A stretch of 64,000 bases of DNA from NCBI GenBank assembly GCA_964439625.1, contig CAYTPI010000010.1, positions 92,640 to 156,639 on the forward strand. Reading direction: 5' to 3'. Numbering within the stretch: the first letter of the stretch is position 1; each line of letters opens with the position of its first letter. A model generated the notes under the pieces. That model saw only the letters and a program-made list of their open reading frames with translations, was not told the DNA's origin and did not search any database. Shown here in pieces: positions 44,452 through 54,186 of this stretch. Both the position numbers and the translations under genes were made by a program. This DNA is from CAYTPI01 sp964439625. GTDB taxonomy: Bacteria; Chloroflexota; Anaerolineae; Aggregatilineales; UBA3940.

Positions 44452-46377
44452 CTAAGGGTCTATGACTAACGCATTGTTTTCTATTGGGAAGCCAACACCT
44501 GTGATTGTGAGGCGCTCTTCACTTTCGGGGTGATACAGTCCAATGAGCAACTGTCCCTCAGGCAGCGGTTGATCTAACAGTACATCAGCAGTTTGTATAA
44601 TAACGTGCCCCATTTGCCATGACAAAGCTGGATAAAATTGTGTTCCCAACGGTGCATCGTGTTGAGCAAGTACTTGACGCTCTGATGTAACATATTGGAC
44701 AAATAACTGCGTTGGCTGATCGATTGGCGCTTCTGGTGCCCAACTCAAACGAACAGAAAGGCCATTACCCTCAGGCATTACTGCGATGTCCTTTAGAAGG
44801 ATGTTGCTGCCGAACATTGCAACTGTATTGTTGGGGCCAGTCGTTGTCGTTGCCCTATAGAGCACGTACAGTTGATATGTCTCAGGCTCCAAATCGCCAC
44901 GGGTTTGTGGCCCGTTGATGACCTCAACGGTCGCCTGCTCTGGCAAACCTGCACGAACTACTGTCAGGTCAGAGAAGGGCCATGCTACAATCGTCACAGA
45001 TGATCGAGCAGGTTGAAGTGGTAGGTCTTCAAAAAGCAGTTCGATATCCGACGCCTTAGCCAGTAGAAAGCGCAGCGATGGAAAGGTGTTCCATAAGCGT
45101 GCATCTAGCCGAACTGGGTTCTCCTCTTCCAGCAGAACATCCGCCAGTTGGGTGGCCTCAGCCTGAAAGAAATAACCTCGTACTGGGTCAGTTTGGTAAC
45201 AGCAGCCAAAATAATCCCTGAGTGTAAAGCCAAGCCCCACGAGCAGAATAACTAGCACCAAAGCGGTTGCCCACCATACCTGAAAGCGAGCTAGCAGTTG
45301 GTCGAAAGCATAAGCAGGGAAAACGAATATGACAGGTAAAACGCCTGCCGCCCGTAGAAAATGCGGTGCATCCTCGGCAAGGATGGTTGGCAGCAGCATC
45401 ACTGAAACCCAAATTAGTGAGAAAGCAAGGGCAGGTTCAGAGCGGAAGCGACGCATGGCAAACCAAACACCCGCTAGAAATACGATACCAGTCAGCACGT
45501 CAAAGACAGGACGACCCGGCACGTTGTGCCGCCAGATATCATCGCCGCGCCAGTTAAACATCCCAAATGCTGCCAATATACTACTGACGCCGGTCTGAAC
45601 CGGCTGACCTTGGTGAACAGTCTCGTTCCAGATAGCAACTTGTCCACTCCGACCTAGAACGACATCGGGGTGAGTCAGCAGCAGAATAACGAATGGCAGC
45701 GCAATGATGATTGCAGCGATTAGGGTACAGAGCGCCAACTGTAGATAGCGTTTGGTGCTGAACTCTCGCTGGAACAGCAGCAGGTAAGCAGCAAACACCA
45801 CAATAATCAGGGGGATCAGACGGGCCGGGAGATAAGTATAGGCTGCAAGTCCCAACAGTACACCTGACCCAACCGCGCCTACAATCGAGCGTGTTCGCAA
45901 TGTATATGATGCTGTGGCAACCAATAACGCACTCATGAGAATCAATAACACCGCTCGGAAGCCGACCCGACTTAAGTGGATGTGCCACAATGAGATTGAC
46001 ACAAGCGTCATCGTAATGAGGCCGGAGCGATGCGTACCGAGTAGTTGACGCCCCATTACGTAGCAGGCTGGGATTGTCAGAATGCCAAACAACGCCGATG
46101 CGGCCCGAACGCCCAACACTGTGTTACCAAACAGTCCCACAGTGATCGCCATCACATAGATGTAGAGTGGTTCGCGTCCGTTGTTTTCTGGAAAGTAAAG
46201 CGGACGATTGCCATTAAGTACATCGAGCGCATTTAACCCGTTGACTGCCTCATCTTGATAGAGGCCGTAAGGCAGATCGCCAAGTTGGTATAGGCGTACG
46301 CCTATACCAACTAATGTTATCAGAAGGAATGTGCCCGTTAAAATGTAGTCGCGAGAGGGCAGTGTTTGACGTAACAT
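44452..46377 (-). CDS. GT39/ArnT-type membrane glycosyltransferase
   Basis: 641 residues. The N-terminal half has ~11 hydrophobic helices with the GT-C first-loop signature GLYQDEAVNGLNALD (the DE pair of the catalytic loop), followed by YFPENNGREPLYIYVMA. The C-terminal ~220 residues form an extracytoplasmic beta-rich domain similar to that of the neighbouring 1184-residue protein (LPEGQLLIGLYHPESEERL). Enzymes of this class take sugars from polyprenyl-phosphate donors. ATG 46377 is preferred, although a TTG lies further upstream. Divergent from the GT4 gene, with 53 bases between. Confidence 0.8.
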   Translation of the reverse strand: MLRQTLPSRDYILTGTFLLITLVGIGVRLYQLGDLPYGLYQDEAVNGLNALDVLNGNRPLYFPENNGREPLYIYVMAITVGLFGNTVLGVRAASALFGILTIPACYVMGRQLLGTHRSGLITMTLVSISLWHIHLSRVGFRAVLLILMSALLVATASYTLRTRSIVGAVGSGVLLGLAAYTYLPARLIPLIIVVFAAYLLLFQREFSTKRYLQLALCTLIAAIIIALPFVILLLTHPDVVLGRSGQVAIWNETVHQGQPVQTGVSSILAAFGMFNWRGDDIWRHNVPGRPVFDVLTGIVFLAGVWFAMRRFRSEPALAFSLIWVSVMLLPTILAEDAPHFLRAAGVLPVIFVFPAYAFDQLLARFQVWWATALVLVILLVGLGFTLRDYFGCCYQTDPVRGYFFQAEATQLADVLLEEENPVRLDARLWNTFPSLRFLLAKASDIELLFEDLPLQPARSSVTIVAWPFSDLTVVRAGLPEQATVEVINGPQTRGDLEPETYQLYVLYRATTTTGPNNTVAMFGSNILLKDIAVMPEGNGLSVRLSWAPEAPIDQPTQLFVQYVTSERQVLAQHDAPLGTQFYPALSWQMGHVIIQTADVLLDQPLPEGQLLIGLYHPESEERLTITGVGFPIENNALVIDP

Positions 46378-46430
46378 AACCTGATGATTATAAACCGCCC
46401 GCTTGTTTTGCCCACTCAAGGACTATCGCT

Positions 46431-47537
46431 TTGGCTCACCATCCTATTCGTGTGTTAATTGTCTCGAAGGCGTTTGTCGTCGGTACCTACCAGACGAAGC
46501 TAGAAGAACTAGCAGCCCACCCTGATATTGAACTGACGGCTATCGTGCCGCCTCAGTGGGGTCATCAGCCGTTGGATAGGGCCTTCACGAATGGCTATCG
46601 CTTACTAGTCGAACCGGTACGCTTCAACGGAAACTTTCACATGCACCACTACCCGACGTTGGCGCAGCGCATCGCAGCGCTTAACCCGCATATCGTGCAT
46701 ATCGATGAAGAACCGTATAACCTCGCCACATATTTAGCACTGCGTGCTGCCAAACGGCATGGAGCAAAGGCACTGTTTTTCTCTTGGCAAAACATCAACC
46801 GCAGCTACCCACCACCGTTCTCGTGGATGGAGCGCTGGGTGCTTAAGAACATTGACTATGCCATTCTGGGCAACACAGAGGCTGTCGAGGTGTGGCACGC
46901 CAAAGGCTACAATGGGCCGCACGCAGTGATACCGCAGTTTGGCGTTGATCCAGCTTTGTTCAGCCCAATAGGTCATCGCCCTGAAAACAACGCCTTTATC
47001 ATTGGGTTTGCCGGGCGTGTGGTTGAAGAGAAGGGGCTCGATAATTTGATTCGCGCATTGGTGCGCTTTGAAGGGCGCTGGCGGCTGCGTATCCTCGGTA
47101 AGGGGCCACGCATCGATGATTTACAGACGCTCGCTGGCCTTTGGAACCACGGTGGCAGCGTGCAGTTTGAAGAGACAATTCCCTCTACTACTATGCCAAA
47201 CTGGTACCGTCAATTGGATTTGTTCGTGCTGCCCTCCGTAACGCGACCCAATTGGAAGGAGCAGTTTGGACGGGTACTGATTGAAGCAATGGCCTGTGGC
47301 ATACCCGTGCTCGGCTCCGATAGTGGGGCTATTCCCGAAGTCATCGGAGAAGCTGGCATGATCTTCCCTGAGGGTGATGAAACTGCCCTGTTGCAGACAA
47401 TCACTGCTTTGTATGAAAAGCCCCAATTCCGGCAGAAGTTAGCAGAATTGGGGCGGAAGCGTGTGCTAGCCCATTTTACACAATCACAGATTGCGGCTGA
47501 GACTATTAAAGTTTACCGTCAACTAATGCGTGGCTAA
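46431..47537 (+). CDS. GT4-family glycosyltransferase
   Basis: 368 residues with the GT-B fold. The C-terminal donor site shows GFAGRVVEEKGLDNLIRAL, LRILGKGP and the EX7E motif in FGRVLIEAMACGIPVLGSDS, then GAIPEVIGE. No membrane helix, so it acts on the cytosolic face. The TTG start at 46431 is supported by AAGGA eight bases before. It probably adds a sugar to a surface polysaccharide. Its stop codon overlaps that of the converging M23 gene. Confidence 0.88.
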   Translation: MAHHPIRVLIVSKAFVVGTYQTKLEELAAHPDIELTAIVPPQWGHQPLDRAFTNGYRLLVEPVRFNGNFHMHHYPTLAQRIAALNPHIVHIDEEPYNLATYLALRAAKRHGAKALFFSWQNINRSYPPPFSWMERWVLKNIDYAILGNTEAVEVWHAKGYNGPHAVIPQFGVDPALFSPIGHRPENNAFIIGFAGRVVEEKGLDNLIRALVRFEGRWRLRILGKGPRIDDLQTLAGLWNHGGSVQFEETIPSTTMPNWYRQLDLFVLPSVTRPNWKEQFGRVLIEAMACGIPVLGSDSGAIPEVIGEAGMIFPEGDETALLQTITALYEKPQFRQKLAELGRKRVLAHFTQSQIAAETIKVYRQLMRG

Positions 47538-49339
47538 GATGGCGGTCGATTCTCTTGAGTAAACTGTTTGGGGTCAACATAGTTCTTGAGCAGGCTGTTG
47601 TAATCAGTACCAGGCCAGTGCCCCGGGTTACGTTCTAGAATATCAGTGCGGAGCATGTCATAGTGCAAATGGTAGGCAAAGCGCCCATTCCCGTTGCCGA
47701 TATTGGCGATCTGTTCACCGCGGCTGACGCGCTGCCCCTCGCTGACGAGTGGGCTTTCGACGTGTGCATAGCGCGTGTAGATCACCCTTCCATCCGGCAG
47801 TGGATCATGCCGGATGTTGATCACATAGCCCCAAGAGCCGCGGAGAACGGCGGATGTAATCACCACACCGTCGGACGCTGCATAGATCGGAGCACGTGGG
47901 TTTGGCTGGTAACTGAAGTCGTTGCCGGTGTGGTAAGCTGGGCCAACAATCGTATAGTAGCGGGCAAATCCGAGTGTCATTCGGTAGCCGCTAGGCCATA
48001 GGGTTGCACTGCGGCGCTGCGCTTCGGAGCCAATTGGGGCATCAAACCCAATGGCTTTCTGCTGTATTTCCGCCTGTCGCTGCGCCACAACCCGCCGCCA
48101 GCGGAAGGCGCTAAAGGCTAACTCGCGATTAGCTTCACCCGTTAAGTTCGTTAGATTAATACGAGCACCATCAATCCCTTCAACGAACTGATAGACGACC
48201 AGCGGCACCCATTGATTGCGGTACTTGCTCTGGTTGAAGGGAACCAGTAGTTCAGTGCCCAAGCCTGTAATGCCGTGAATATGGTATTCGGCATTTTGTG
48301 ATGTGGCATGTTCGTCTGGAATGTAAACAGAGACTTCGTAAGTTCCCTGGCTAGGCAGCCGTGGCACCCACTGCGCCCAGACCGTATCTTGATCAGCGCG
48401 GGTTGAGGTGTACTTGAATAACTCTCCGCGAACGTCTGTATCTGATTGAAAAATCTCATCGACAGGTTGACCCGTCTGTGTGCCATGCTGGAAGTTATTT
48501 TCGTCTGGGTTAACGATCTTCTCCCAGTCGTAGGTGCGAATGATATCATCAGGGCCAAGTGCTTCGTCAACGCGTTCTTGTGTCAAGGCAGAGTAGATCA
48601 AGGGGCTGATGGTGCCTGTGCGCCAATAGGATAAGCCTGTTGCCCCCCGGACGCCACGAGCAATATCTTGTGCTTCCATGACATTGATGGCGGTAGTACT
48701 AAAACCTTGTAGGACCGGATAAATAGGTAAGTCATAACGCCCCCATGTGACGTAAGCCTCGGTGATGCTCTCCTCTGGTTCTTGCATCAATGGTGACCAA
48801 AAGCAGCGCGGGTGTACACTGTTGACGTAAGGACGCCAAGAGTCGGGGAAAATGGGCGTATACCAACGGCGTTGAGGGTCTACACAAAGACCGATGTGTA
48901 ATTCTTGACCAATCTGTGAGCGGACTTCAGCGATGAATTGGACAACATCATTCTCTGAAGAGAAGCGAAATTCTCCGCCTTCAACATCCAAATAGATTAG
49001 TAATGACTGTACACCGGGTACGGTTGCGGCTTCTACTATGCAAGCGATCTCAGCCGAACGATTCGCTCCCGTCACCAGCCCCCAAACATGCGTTGCAAGA
49101 CCAACCTTATTCAGCTCGGTAATCCAGCGCGATATATCACTGCGTCCGTTGATCGCCATACCAGGGCGGTTTTCGCGAATTCCCATCCATGTCCCCGCGT
49201 GGCTGGTCTTAATAAAGACTGCGTCAATGGTTGGGGCGAAGGAGATAATATTGTTGGCAAGGGCTTCAATGCTAGCCTCACCGACTTGTGCAGCCCCCTC
49301 ATGCCAGATGGCAGTTCTATCATCGTAGGGTGTTCGCAT
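47534..49339 (-). CDS. M23 peptidase with N-terminal TIM-barrel-like and central beta domains
   Basis: 601 residues from ATG 49339 (AAGGAG just before). Residues ~1-260 resemble a glycoside-hydrolase-type barrel (FIKTSHAGTWMGI, VGLATHVWGLVTG, SLLIYLDVEGGEF, LPIYPVLQGFSTTA). A beta-sandwich (~310-420) follows. The C-terminal ~150 residues are an M23/LytM endopeptidase with HTGNDFSY, GYVINIRH, YTRYAHVE and HLHYD, the zinc ligands of lysostaphin-type enzymes. No signal peptide is seen at this start, which is odd for a wall hydrolase. It might be released by lysis or exported by another route. Confidence 0.78.
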   Translation of the reverse strand: MRTPYDDRTAIWHEGAAQVGEASIEALANNIISFAPTIDAVFIKTSHAGTWMGIRENRPGMAINGRSDISRWITELNKVGLATHVWGLVTGANRSAEIACIVEAATVPGVQSLLIYLDVEGGEFRFSSENDVVQFIAEVRSQIGQELHIGLCVDPQRRWYTPIFPDSWRPYVNSVHPRCFWSPLMQEPEESITEAYVTWGRYDLPIYPVLQGFSTTAINVMEAQDIARGVRGATGLSYWRTGTISPLIYSALTQERVDEALGPDDIIRTYDWEKIVNPDENNFQHGTQTGQPVDEIFQSDTDVRGELFKYTSTRADQDTVWAQWVPRLPSQGTYEVSVYIPDEHATSQNAEYHIHGITGLGTELLVPFNQSKYRNQWVPLVVYQFVEGIDGARINLTNLTGEANRELAFSAFRWRRVVAQRQAEIQQKAIGFDAPIGSEAQRRSATLWPSGYRMTLGFARYYTIVGPAYHTGNDFSYQPNPRAPIYAASDGVVITSAVLRGSWGYVINIRHDPLPDGRVIYTRYAHVESPLVSEGQRVSRGEQIANIGNGNGRFAYHLHYDMLRTDILERNPGHWPGTDYNSLLKNYVDPKQFTQENRPPS

Positions 49340-49571
49340 GGCTGGCTCCTTTTGTGTCACGCAAGAGGTAGTCTAAGCCACAGTGTACACTGATCTACCC
49401 TCGTCTGGGAAACGCTGTCTTTGTAGATGGTTGTTCACAGGGAAGCAAGTCTGTAAATTCCCAATAGAATGCGTTAAACTTCTCGACTGCACAAAGTATT
49501 AACACAATCACCACTGCACATATGCAGCCGCCTCAAGAAATCAGGCACTGCAACAAAAGGACGGAATACCT

Positions 49572-50888
49572 ATGAGAAACATCACAGTTGTCGGGGTGGG
49601 GTATGTTGGCCTTGTAACCGGCACTTGCTTTGCAGACCTCGGTAACAAGATCACTGCATTGGATATTAACGAAGAGCGCATTGCAGGCCTGAAGGCTGGG
49701 AGAATGCCGATCTATGAACCGGGGTTGAAAGAAGTCGTGGAGCGCAACGTTGCTGCGGGTCGCTTGAACTTCACAACCTCCTACGATGACGCACTAGAAG
49801 ACGCAGAATTCGTCTTTATATGCGTGGGGACGCCCTCAGGGGTGGACGGTGAAGCAGACCTTGCGTACGTTCGCTCTGCGGCTGAGTCCATTGCTAAGCA
49901 CATGAAACATGAATTGATCGTTGTGAATAAGTCAACGGTACCGGTTGGTACGGGTGACTGGGTTGCCGAGATCATCCAAGAGACACAACCGGAGCCAATT
50001 CCATTCTCGGTCGTCTCTTGTCCAGAGTTCCTGCGGGAAGGCGCGGCTATTGCGGACTTCATGAACCCTGACCGAACCGTGCTTGGTTCATTGGATAAAA
50101 CAGCCGCCGACCAAGTAGCACAACTGCACTTGCCACTGCGCTCACCGATTATTGTCACTGACTTGCGTACCGCAGAAATGATCAAATATGCATCGAACGC
50201 GTTCCTCGCCACCAAGATTTCTTTCATCAACGAAATTGCGAACATCTGCGAAGCACTCGGTGCAGACGTCAAGGAAGTAGCCGCTGGTATGGGCGCTGAT
50301 AAGCGCATCGGCTCGCGCTTCCTAAATGCCGGTATTGGGTATGGTGGTTCTTGCTTCCCCAAAGATGTCAAGGCCCTCAAGCATATGGCTGATGTTCAGG
50401 GCAAGCATCCGCAGTTGCTGGAAGCTGTCATTCAGATTAACGACTTCCAGCGTAGTCAAGCGGTCGAAAAAGTACAAGACCTTATTGGTGATAACCTGCG
50501 TGGCAAAGTTATAGGTGTGCTGGGGTTGGCCTTCAAGCCCAACACTGACGATATGCGCGAGTCTCCGGCGATTGATGTTGTGCGTGAATTAAACAAGCAT
50601 GGCGCAACCGTCCGTGGCTATGACCCAGTTGCCATGGAAAATGCCAGCCAGATCATTAAAGATATTTCGCTTTGCAAAGACCCATATGAGGTTGCTGAGA
50701 GTGCTGCCGCGTTGATCATCATCACAGATTGGAACGAATTCAAGCAGCTAGACCTTGAACGCATCAAAAATATTATGAGCGAACCTGTGATTGTCGATGG
50801 GCGCAACATCTACGAAGTGGCAAAGCTCAAGGAACTGGGTTTCAAGTATCATGGCTACGGTCGCGGGTACAACGAGCACGCTGGCTAA
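49572..50888 (+). CDS. ugd: UDP-glucose 6-dehydrogenase
   Basis: 438 residues. N-terminal NAD-binding GVGYVGLVTGTCFADLG, conserved Lys and Asn in the middle domain, catalytic C261 in GYGGSCFPKD and the C-terminal UDP-binding domain (GLAFKPNTDDMRESPAIDV). It oxidises UDP-glucose to UDP-glucuronate with two NAD. AAGGA precedes the ATG. A terminator follows. With the epimerase at 54187-55158 it would provide UDP-galacturonate. Confidence 0.95.
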   Translation: MRNITVVGVGYVGLVTGTCFADLGNKITALDINEERIAGLKAGRMPIYEPGLKEVVERNVAAGRLNFTTSYDDALEDAEFVFICVGTPSGVDGEADLAYVRSAAESIAKHMKHELIVVNKSTVPVGTGDWVAEIIQETQPEPIPFSVVSCPEFLREGAAIADFMNPDRTVLGSLDKTAADQVAQLHLPLRSPIIVTDLRTAEMIKYASNAFLATKISFINEIANICEALGADVKEVAAGMGADKRIGSRFLNAGIGYGGSCFPKDVKALKHMADVQGKHPQLLEAVIQINDFQRSQAVEKVQDLIGDNLRGKVIGVLGLAFKPNTDDMRESPAIDVVRELNKHGATVRGYDPVAMENASQIIKDISLCKDPYEVAESAAALIIITDWNEFKQLDLERIKNIMSEPVIVDGRNIYEVAKLKELGFKYHGYGRGYNEHAG

Positions 50889-50904
50889 TTTCTAGAAGAT
50901 GGAG

Positions 50905-50940
50905 AAAGACCGCCTAACGTAGATAGTTAGACGGTCTTTT
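50905..50940 (+). terminator. Rho-independent terminator after ugd
   Basis: AAAGACCGCCTAAC and GTTAGACGGTCTTT pair with one internal mismatch, followed by TTTT when read on. It is shared with the converging methyltransferase gene. Confidence 0.88.
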
Positions 50941-50944
50941 GATT

Positions 50945-51577
50945 CTAGGCTTTAGTTCCTGTTGCAATAAAGATAGTGACAGCGGCTGTTTCTGTTTCAC
51001 AGCAGGTGCTGCTGTCACACGAACAGTTATCACCTACGTCGCCGACTGTTACATCGACAAAGCCAGCTTGCTCGAACCACTGCTTAACGTCATTACGAGC
51101 AAATCCCATCCAACGGTCATGGTGTTCATCACGCAACCATTTATAGCTGTGTGCGTCCATATCTGTGATGGTTAACCTGCCACCTGGCTTTAAAACACGA
51201 GCCGCTTCTTTGATGGCCCCTGCTGGGTCATCTACGTGGTGTAGATACATGTTGGCAAAGGCATGGTCAAGCGTCTCTTTGGCAATTGGCAGGGCTTCAG
51301 CCGTACCTAAGCGGGCATCAACCTGTGCGCCGAATTTCTTTTGAAGTACCTCGATCATAGCTTCAGATTGATCAACGGCGATTACATCGACCTCAGCCTT
51401 ACGTAGTGCCTCCGTGACAAAACCACTGCCCGCGCCAAGATCTGCTGCCATCTGCCCCGCTTGGACCCCTGCTGCCAACAAAGCTTGCTCGCGGACGGAT
51501 TCAGGGAAGAAACCTTTCCGCATTGAGTCCCATTCAGAAGCGACTGCTTCAAAGTACTGCTTACTTGTGTTTTCCAT
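50945..51577 (-). CDS. SAM-dependent methyltransferase with Cys-rich C-terminus
   Basis: 210 residues. Class I methyltransferase fold: ADLGAGSGFVTEAL (motif I), VIAVDQSEAM, ANMYLHHVDDPAGAIKEAAR and LKPGGRLTITDMD. The C-terminal tail holds five cysteines in ten residues, CSCDSSTCC (near residue 190), which looks like a metal- or metalloid-binding site and recalls arsenic-related methyltransferases. GGAGGATAAGCAATG provides a clear ribosome site. The divergent Lrp/AsnC-type gene is its likely regulator. The substrate is not identified. Confidence 0.8.
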   Translation of the reverse strand: MENTSKQYFEAVASEWDSMRKGFFPESVREQALLAAGVQAGQMAADLGAGSGFVTEALRKAEVDVIAVDQSEAMIEVLQKKFGAQVDARLGTAEALPIAKETLDHAFANMYLHHVDDPAGAIKEAARVLKPGGRLTITDMDAHSYKWLRDEHHDRWMGFARNDVKQWFEQAGFVDVTVGDVGDNCSCDSSTCCETETAAVTIFIATGTKA

Positions 51578-51637
51578 TGCTTATCCTCCAATTGTTGATA
51601 CCATTGATCTTAAATGTAAAGGTGTATGTGTTAAAGT

Positions 51638-51664
51638 GGATTCACACGGAATAGTGTGCAATCC
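51638..51664. promoter_or_regulatory. Inverted repeat between methyltransferase and Lrp genes
   Basis: GGATTCACAC and GTGTGCAATCC are near-perfect inverted arms around GGAATA, with one extra base. The repeat lies between the divergent starts and is a good candidate operator for the Lrp-type regulator. A minus-strand TTTAAC and TAAGAT pair, 17 bases apart, sits next to it. Confidence 0.5.
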
Positions 51665-51692
51665 ACATGCGAATCTAAGGAAATTTTCTTCC

Positions 51693-52154
51693 ATGACTTT
51701 AAATCCACAAGTAAACATTGATAACACCGATCTCCGCCTGATCGAAGAGCTTCAAGCGGATGCACGCCTAACATATGTAGAGCTCGGACGCCGCGTCGGG
51801 TTGAGTTCGCCGGCAGTCAAAGAGCGCGTACAGCGGCTGGAGGAACTTAGGGTTATCACAGGGTACCATGCGACAATTGATATGGGGAAGTTAGGGTTGC
51901 CCGTCACTGTATTTGTTCACTTAACGACAGTCAGTGGCATGTGCTTTTCGGTGCAGGCGTTTGCCCTAGAGCAAAAAGGGGTCATTGAAGCTTACTGTGT
52001 CACTGGTGAAAAAGACGTGATCATCAAAGCGATGCTGCCTTCGGTTGAGGCTATTGAGCACTTTGTTGAACAATTGATGCCACACGGCAAGATCACCACA
52101 TCGGTTGTTCTGACGCAAGGAGAACGCCGGATGCACCTACCATCAAATAGTTAG
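51693..52154 (+). CDS. Lrp/AsnC-family transcriptional regulator
   Basis: 153 residues. Winged helix-turn-helix (TDLRLIEELQADARLTYVEL, then GRRVGLSSPAVKERVQRLEE) followed by a RAM/AsnC ligand-binding domain (VFVHLTTVSGMCFSVQAFAL, then VIEAYCVTGEKDVIIKAML). Length and order match family members. It is transcribed divergently from the Cys-rich methyltransferase with ~115 bases between, probably sensing an amino acid or a metalloid. AAGGA lies 11 bases before the ATG. Its stop overlaps the stop of the converging glycosidase-like gene. Confidence 0.9.
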   Translation: MTLNPQVNIDNTDLRLIEELQADARLTYVELGRRVGLSSPAVKERVQRLEELRVITGYHATIDMGKLGLPVTVFVHLTTVSGMCFSVQAFALEQKGVIEAYCVTGEKDVIIKAMLPSVEAIEHFVEQLMPHGKITTSVVLTQGERRMHLPSNS

Positions 52155-54178
52155 TCGAGACGATAGTCTTCCTCTGACTCGTCGTAGGCATCAAACTCGG
52201 TGTCTAATTCTTGTAAAAAGTCACCACCTGCTGCGTAGAGATCATCCTCTATGCCAATTCTATCTGGCTCGGTCTCGTCGTACTCATCACCTGATGTTTC
52301 ATCATCCTTATCATAATCAGAATCACCGCCAGCACCTAGAGCAATGATCACAGACCGTGTATCTTCCTCGTCTGGCTCAGTTTCTGACCGACGTCTGCCC
52401 ACAGGCCGAAGCATGTACCATGCACCAAACCCAATTGAAACAGCGCCAAGGCCAATTAATATATAGGGGAGATAAAGGCGGAAACCCCGTGGCTGCACAG
52501 TGCTGCGGATAAACTCCTCATTGATGCGCGGCTCTTGCGGTGCTGCTTCTCCCTCTGTAGGAGGTTGGGGCGGCACGTCGGCGACTGTTAACGTGGCATT
52601 TTCATCTGGTAGTGAGGGTTCTGCTGTTGGCTGTGCTGGTTCTACAGGCGGCGCTTCAACCTCGGTTGTTTCTTCTGTTGTGCTAGGTATTGGTGTAATT
52701 GTAGGTGTGGGCGTAATCGTCGGCGTTGCAGATGCGGTCGGCTGCGGCGTCACAATAATGGGGTCGCCCCCCTCATTGACTGTAACAGGTGGCGGAACTG
52801 CATTGATGGGGTCGACTACGTCATTCTCCACAAGAATGAGCGGCGGGCCACCGATTAAGCAGGTGTAAATTGGATCATCACAGGTCGCGCCCTCAACAGA
52901 GACTTGATATAAACCACTATCTCGTTCAAATGGCTGTTGATTGCCGACTGCATCAACCAAAATAGCCGAGCCGGAACGAGGGGGAATGTTGATCGTGGCA
53001 TCTAGTTCAGTTCGGGCCCATACAATGTGTACGACCCGGTCAGGGAAAGTAAGTCGGACATAATCCATTAGGGGGGAGGCTTCTTCATCAACGCGACGGG
53101 CAAAGACGAAGCCACTCATTTGCTCGGTAGCAGTACGGTAAGCGTCAAATGCCGGGCGTCGGCTGCCGTCTGCCCGGATCAACCCATAGGCCTGATTACC
53201 ATCCGCATCGAGGGCGTCCACAGCACGATAAAACGAGACGCGATCAGCTCCAGCCGCAAACGCTAATGCGTGCGCTTGAATGATATACGAAGCCTGCTGC
53301 TCTAGTGTTACGTTGGGAAACTCGTTAAACGTCACACCAGCACTATATGCCGGATCATCTGTTGGGCGGGCGTTCAAACGGTTGACCCATACCGGCTTCA
53401 AGGGAATGGAACGTTGGCTCATTACAAAATACATGTTGCCCGTCTGGGTGAAGGCATCTTCTGTGGCCCCAAATAGATGCACACTAGCAATATCGAAATA
53501 GTAATTATTGTCGCGTGCGTCGGGGTCGTTAACGATCTCATCCATTAGATCGGCAAACCAGGTTGGGTCTCGGTAGCGAATACCGCCAAGATGGATTTCA
53601 ACGTTGAGGTTTTGCTCATTCGCCACAAGGTAGGCAACTTTGAGAAGTTGGAAGTAGTCTTCTACGGAGCCATCCCAGGTGCTGCCAGCAACGCCAGCAC
53701 CAACATCTGGATTCTCCCAGATGACCCATTTGCTAATTCCAAAATCCGCGTAGTAGCCAACGGCCCGAGCGACGAACACAGCCCATTGGTTGTCAGGGCT
53801 GTTAATCGGGAGGAACAGCCCACTAGGCACACCTGTCGTTGGGCTTCCATCGGTTGCCCAAGCAGGTGTACCAACCAACGTTCCGACCACATCGCGGTTG
53901 TTTTGCCGAGCCTCTAGTAGGTAGGCTTCAAAGTCATCATCTGTTTGCCACTGTCCCTGTGATGATGGTTGAAGCTCATCCCAACGGATGGTAACCAGTT
54001 CCCACGAGGGGTTTAATGACCCTATTACTTCAGGCGCTTCATACCCGTTGACAATACCGAAGCGGTTATTGGAGTCGGCTTGTTGGGCCGCAGTCGAGCG
54101 GACGGTCAAAGAGAGGGCCGCAATCAAAATAATAGCAAATACCTGCCGCAGTGACGGTCTAATCAAAGAAAGCTGCAT
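52151..54178 (-). CDS. Membrane-anchored, glycoside-hydrolase-like protein
   Basis: 675 residues from ATG 54178. A signal peptide (to ~residue 30) precedes a TIM-barrel-like domain (~35-370: FGIVNGYEAPEV, DVVGTLVGTPAWA, KWVIWENPDVG with the Glu of WEN, IEIHLGGIR-like strands, FDIASVHLFG, KPVWVNRLNA). It resembles GH39-type beta-xylosidase folds, though its catalytic pair is not certain. After a beta domain and a Pro/Thr stalk comes a membrane helix (~565-590) and an Asp/Glu-rich cytosolic tail. A role in surface polysaccharide trimming is plausible. It follows the epimerase stop by eight bases. Confidence 0.7.
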   Translation of the reverse strand: MQLSLIRPSLRQVFAIILIAALSLTVRSTAAQQADSNNRFGIVNGYEAPEVIGSLNPSWELVTIRWDELQPSSQGQWQTDDDFEAYLLEARQNNRDVVGTLVGTPAWATDGSPTTGVPSGLFLPINSPDNQWAVFVARAVGYYADFGISKWVIWENPDVGAGVAGSTWDGSVEDYFQLLKVAYLVANEQNLNVEIHLGGIRYRDPTWFADLMDEIVNDPDARDNNYYFDIASVHLFGATEDAFTQTGNMYFVMSQRSIPLKPVWVNRLNARPTDDPAYSAGVTFNEFPNVTLEQQASYIIQAHALAFAAGADRVSFYRAVDALDADGNQAYGLIRADGSRRPAFDAYRTATEQMSGFVFARRVDEEASPLMDYVRLTFPDRVVHIVWARTELDATINIPPRSGSAILVDAVGNQQPFERDSGLYQVSVEGATCDDPIYTCLIGGPPLILVENDVVDPINAVPPPVTVNEGGDPIIVTPQPTASATPTITPTPTITPIPSTTEETTEVEAPPVEPAQPTAEPSLPDENATLTVADVPPQPPTEGEAAPQEPRINEEFIRSTVQPRGFRLYLPYILIGLGAVSIGFGAWYMLRPVGRRRSETEPDEEDTRSVIIALGAGGDSDYDKDDETSGDEYDETEPDRIGIEDDLYAAGGDFLQELDTEFDAYDESEEDYRLD

Positions 54179-54186
54179 AATGATGT

